NCBI RefSeq assembly: GCF_002284565.1
Contig: NZ_NPKI01000033.1
Coordinates: 1-64,000, forward strand
DNA: 64,000 nucleotides
Direction of reading: 5' to 3'
Source of the DNA: Mesorhizobium mediterraneum
Lineage (GTDB): Bacteria; Pseudomonadota; Alphaproteobacteria; Rhizobiales; Rhizobiaceae
Below the pieces are notes generated by a model. The model made no database searches and was not told the origin of the DNA. It saw nothing but the letters and a program-made list of their open reading frames with translations. This document shows, one piece after another, positions 60,755 through 64,000 of this stretch (the first letter of the stretch is position 1; every line of letters starts with the position of its first letter). A program made the position numbers and the translations under genes.

Positions 60755-63700
60755 TCAGGCCACGCTGCCTGTAGGAACCTCGTCGCCACCGTTTGCGCTC
60801 GTGTCGTCTTCCGGCGTCGTCTTAGGCTCCTTGATCCTGAACCACGTCACATAAAGCGCCGGCAAGAACAGCAGCGTGATCGCCGTGCCGGCGATGATGC
60901 CGCCCATCATGGCATAGGCCATCGGCCCCCAGAACACTTCGCGCGCGATCGGGATCAGCGCCAGGCTGGCGGCCGCCGCCGTTAGCGCGATCGGCCGCAT
61001 GCGATGCTCGGTCGCCTCGATGACGGCTGCCCAGCGGTCCTTGCCCTCGGCGACAAGTTGCTCGATCTGCACGATCAGGATGACCGAGTTGCGGATCAGG
61101 ATGCCGATCAGCGCCAGCACGCCAAGGATGGCGACGAAGCCGAGCGGCGCCCCGCTCGGTACCAGTGCCGCCACCACGCCGATCAGGCCGAGCGGCGCCA
61201 CCGCCACGACTAGGAACAGACGCTGGAAGCTCTGCAACTGCACCATCAGGATGGTCGCCATGACAAACAGCATCAGCGGCACCACGGCAGCGATCGGCCC
61301 CTGGCTGTTGGCGCTTTCTTCGACCGAGCCGGCGGTGGCGATCGAATAGCCCGGCGGCAATTTGGTGATGAAGGCGTCGACAGACGGCTTCAACTCGTTG
61401 ACCACGGTGGCGGGCAGCACGTCGCCGACCAGACCGGCGCGCACGGTGATGGTCGGGATCCGGTCGCGGCGCCACACCGTCGGCTGTTCGAGCTCGTAGC
61501 GGAAGTTCGCCACCGCAGCGAGCGGGATCGCCTCGCCTGTCCCGGTCGGCAACTGCATGTTCTGCAGCGTGCCGATCGAACCCCGTTCGGCCTCGCGCGA
61601 GCGGGCCACCACGTTGATCAGATAGGTCGCGTCGCGCACCTGGGTGATGGTGGAGCCACCCACCGTGCTGTTCAGCGCGCTGGCAATGTCCGAAGAGGTG
61701 ATGCCGAGTTGCCGTGCCTTATCCTGCAGCACGTCGACCCTCAGCACGCGCTCGGGCTCGTTCCAGTCGAAAGTGGGTGCGGCCAGCTTCGGATTGGCGG
61801 AAATGATGCCGGCGAATTCCTGCGCCAGCGTCCGTACCGTCTGGACGTCAGGACCGCCGACGCGGTACTGCACCGGCCGCCCGACCGGCGGCCCGAGCTC
61901 GAGCGGCTTGACGAAGGCGTCGGTGCCGACGAACTCGTCGCGCAGCAGCTTTTCCAGGGCCGGCTTGACCCGGTTGCGCGCCTCGATGCTCTTGGTGACG
62001 ATGACGGTCTGGCCGAAATAGGGATTGCCCGGCTGCACATCATAGGTCAGCACGAAGCGAACCGCGCCCTGGCCGATATAGGAGCTGAAGCGGTCGACAT
62101 CGGAATTGCCGACCAGAGCCCGCTGCTCGAAGCGCTCCATCTGGTCCCGGGTCTCGGCGATCGAGGAGTTCTGCGGCAGGTTCCAGTCGACGATCAGTTC
62201 CGGCCGGTCGGATGGTGGAAAGAACTGCTGCTGGACGAGGCCGAAGCCGGCCAGCGAAGCCCCGAACAACAGCACGGTTGCGATGATGGTCAGCCAGTGA
62301 TGACGCACCGAGCCGACGAGGATGCGTCGGAACAGCGCGGTGAAGCGGCCGGGCTTTTCATGATGCTGCTTCATCGTCGCCGGCAGGATGGTGACGCCGA
62401 GCAGCGGTGCAAACAGCACCGCGACGATCCATGACACCAGCAGCGACACGGCGATGACGACGAACAGCGTGAATGTGTATTCGCCGGCGGCGCTGTTGTT
62501 GAGGCCGATCGGGATGAAGCCGGCGACCGTCACCAGCGTGCCGGTCAGCATCGGGAAAGCGGTCGAGGTGTAGACATAGGTCGCCGCCTTGCGCAGATTG
62601 TCGCCGACTTCCAGCCGCGCCACCATCATCTCCACCGCGATCATGGCGTCGTCGACCAGCAGGCCGAGCGAGATAATCAGCGCGCCGAGCGAAATGCGCT
62701 GCAGCGATATGCCGAGATAGGCCATGACCGTGAAGGTGATGGCCAGCACCAGCGGGATCGACAGCGCCACCACAAATCCGGCGCGCATGCCGAGGCTGAT
62801 GAAGGACACGGCAAGCACGATGGCGACCGCCTCGAACAGGGCGCGGGTGAAGCCTGAAACCGCCTCCTCGACGATGACAGGCTGGTCGGCGACCAGATGC
62901 ACGCCGACGCCGATTGGCAGGTCGGCCAGCACCTTATTCATCTCCTCGTGCAGGGCCTCGCCGAACTCCAGCAGATTGGCGTTGGGCTTCATGCCGATGG
63001 CGAGGCCGATCGCGTCCTGCCCGTTGAAGCGGAACAAGGCCGTCGGCGGGTCGACATAGCCGCGCGAAATCGTCGCCACGTCGCTCAGCCGGAAGAAGCG
63101 ATCGTTGACGCGCAAATTGATGGCGCGAAGGCTCTCTTCCGAGGTGAACTGGCCGCTCACACGCACGCTGATGCGCTCCGGCCCGGACTGGATGACGCCG
63201 GACGGCGTGATCGCGTTCTGCGCCTGCAGGCTGGCCACGATCGCCTGCTGGTTGAGGCCGAGAGCCGCGATCTGGCGGGTCGAGAATTCGAGGTAGATCG
63301 CTTCGTCCCGGGCACCGACCAGATCGACCTTGCCGGCATTCGGCACGGCCAGGATCTTTGTCCTGACATCCTCGACATAGTCGCGCAACTGGCGCGGCGT
63401 CAGCCCGTCGGCGGTGAAGGCATAGATGTTGCCGTAGACGTCGCCGAAGCGGTCGTTGAAGAACGGTCCCTGCACGCCTTGCGGAAACTGCGCCCAGATG
63501 TCGTTGACCATGTTGCGCACCTGCAGCCAGGTCGGCACGACATCGCGCGCCCTGGTCGTCGGCTTCAAGTTGACGAAGATGACGGTCTTGCCGGCGGAGG
63601 TGACGGATTTGGTATAGTCGAGGCTGTCGAGCTCTTCGAGCTTCTTCTCGATGCGGTCGGTGACCTGCCGCACCGTCTCGTTGACCGATGCGCCGGGCCA

Positions 63701-63859
63701 GTTGGCCTGGATGACCATAGTCTTGATGGTGAAGGCGGGGTCTTCCTCTCGGCCGAGATTGAGATAGGCAAAGACGCCGGCCACGACGAAGACCAGCATG
63801 AAATACCACACCAGCGAACGATGGCTCAGCGCCCAATCGGAGAGGTTGAAGCCCTTCAT
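60755..63859 (-). CDS. RND-family efflux transporter permease (HAE1/AcrB-like)
   Basis: A 1034-residue inner-membrane RND pump. The first transmembrane helix is SLVWYFMLVFVVAGVFAYLN. The proton-relay pair is in TM4 (LGLLVDDAMIAVEMMVARL, adjacent Asp residues). There are two large periplasmic loops and about 12 membrane segments in two repeated halves, as usual. The start shares ATGA with the stop of the adaptor gene upstream. The neighbours do not reveal the exported compound. A specific outer membrane channel is not seen in the window. Confidence 0.93.
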   Translation of the reverse strand: MKGFNLSDWALSHRSLVWYFMLVFVVAGVFAYLNLGREEDPAFTIKTMVIQANWPGASVNETVRQVTDRIEKKLEELDSLDYTKSVTSAGKTVIFVNLKPTTRARDVVPTWLQVRNMVNDIWAQFPQGVQGPFFNDRFGDVYGNIYAFTADGLTPRQLRDYVEDVRTKILAVPNAGKVDLVGARDEAIYLEFSTRQIAALGLNQQAIVASLQAQNAITPSGVIQSGPERISVRVSGQFTSEESLRAINLRVNDRFFRLSDVATISRGYVDPPTALFRFNGQDAIGLAIGMKPNANLLEFGEALHEEMNKVLADLPIGVGVHLVADQPVIVEEAVSGFTRALFEAVAIVLAVSFISLGMRAGFVVALSIPLVLAITFTVMAYLGISLQRISLGALIISLGLLVDDAMIAVEMMVARLEVGDNLRKAATYVYTSTAFPMLTGTLVTVAGFIPIGLNNSAAGEYTFTLFVVIAVSLLVSWIVAVLFAPLLGVTILPATMKQHHEKPGRFTALFRRILVGSVRHHWLTIIATVLLFGASLAGFGLVQQQFFPPSDRPELIVDWNLPQNSSIAETRDQMERFEQRALVGNSDVDRFSSYIGQGAVRFVLTYDVQPGNPYFGQTVIVTKSIEARNRVKPALEKLLRDEFVGTDAFVKPLELGPPVGRPVQYRVGGPDVQTVRTLAQEFAGIISANPKLAAPTFDWNEPERVLRVDVLQDKARQLGITSSDIASALNSTVGGSTITQVRDATYLINVVARSREAERGSIGTLQNMQLPTGTGEAIPLAAVANFRYELEQPTVWRRDRIPTITVRAGLVGDVLPATVVNELKPSVDAFITKLPPGYSIATAGSVEESANSQGPIAAVVPLMLFVMATILMVQLQSFQRLFLVVAVAPLGLIGVVAALVPSGAPLGFVAILGVLALIGILIRNSVILIVQIEQLVAEGKDRWAAVIEATEHRMRPIALTAAAASLALIPIAREVFWGPMAYAMMGGIIAGTAITLLFLPALYVTWFRIKEPKTTPEDDTSANGGDEVPTGSVA

Positions 63860-64000
63860 GTAGCCCCTCCCTCAGGGATCTTGACCTTCTGTCCCTCGGT
63901 CAGGCTGTGGACGCCGGCGGTGACGACGCGCATGCCGGCATCGAGGCCCTCGGCGACGGTGAAGTTGGCGGCACCCTTGGCGGCAATTTTGATGTCGCGG
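63856..64000 (-). CDS. RND efflux periplasmic adaptor, C-terminal part (runs off the window)
   Basis: The minus-strand frame ends TGA at 63856-63858 with the C-terminal residues EGQKVKIPEGGAT. Before that it reads VAEGLDAGMRVVTAGVHSL, the usual C-terminal end of HlyD/AcrA-type membrane fusion proteins. Only about 47 residues are in the window. It overlaps the permease start as ATGA, so both subunits are coupled. Confidence 0.8.
   Translation of the reverse strand, partial: RDIKIAAKGAANFTVAEGLDAGMRVVTAGVHSLTEGQKVKIPEGGAT

Overview
The window looks like a chromosomal segment of a Mesorhizobium-type alphaproteobacterium (Hyphomicrobiales, Phyllobacteriaceae). The grounds are high GC, the alphaproteobacterial small-type SRP RNA next to dnaX-ybaB-recR, a membrane-anchored CycM-like cytochrome c, a yejAABEF operon with two binding proteins, a cisplatin-type DNA ligase with its partner exonuclease, and many palindromic intergenic repeats typical of rhizobia. 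The genus is an inference, because no marker such as 16S is present. No phage, transposase or CRISPR array is visible.

Region 1 (1-21,000) is a catabolic locus in two divergent arms around a promoter region at 13,962-14,083. The minus arm encodes a phytoene-desaturase-like FAD oxidoreductase, a five-gene dipeptide-type ABC importer, an exported VOC protein, a fused 2-aminobenzoyl-CoA (or salicylyl-CoA) monooxygenase/reductase, an SDR, a MarR regulator, an enoyl-CoA hydratase, an acyl-CoA dehydrogenase and a Rid-family protein. The plus arm encodes an isatin-hydrolase-like cyclase, a second FAD oxidoreductase, a second MarR regulator and a two-subunit indolepyruvate-type 2-oxoacid oxidoreductase. 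Together they suggest an undescribed route: isatin is hydrolysed to isatinate (2-aminophenylglyoxylate), which is oxidatively decarboxylated directly to 2-aminobenzoyl-CoA, then dearomatised and beta-oxidised. Such a route needs no anthranilate-CoA ligase, and none is seen here. A sigma70-like promoter with two palindromic operators lies before the monooxygenase gene. A nitrilase, a methyltransferase and a LysR regulator follow.

Region 2 (23,900-31,900) has two tRNA-Thr(CGT) genes, one of them structurally degenerate, bracketing small exported proteins and a globin. It continues with a one-TM envelope protein, the ligase/exonuclease DNA repair pair, a small lipoprotein and a 2-hydroxyacid dehydrogenase. 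Region 3 (31,900-39,700) is the yej peptide importer operon. Region 4 (39,700-48,600) holds cycM, kdsB, pheA, an alpha/beta hydrolase, two VOC proteins, a Dabb protein, a decayed nudC fragment, a protein of unknown function, intact nudC and a HIT protein. Region 5 (48,600-55,000) holds ffs, dnaX, ybaB, a SleB-like hydrolase, recR and a lytic transglycosylase whose start codon appears to lie in a repeat element. Region 6 (55,300-60,550) is a second dipeptide-type ABC importer. Region 7 is an RND efflux pump with the tail of its adaptor, which runs off the window edge.

Five copies of one intergenic element of about 160 bp (two inverted arms, each an internal hairpin) and two copies of a shorter palindromic element are spread between genes. 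They create spurious N-terminal extensions, so many starts were set by ribosome binding sites and ATGA-type overlaps instead of the longest frame. Functions are assigned from motifs and remembered family features; no database search was run.
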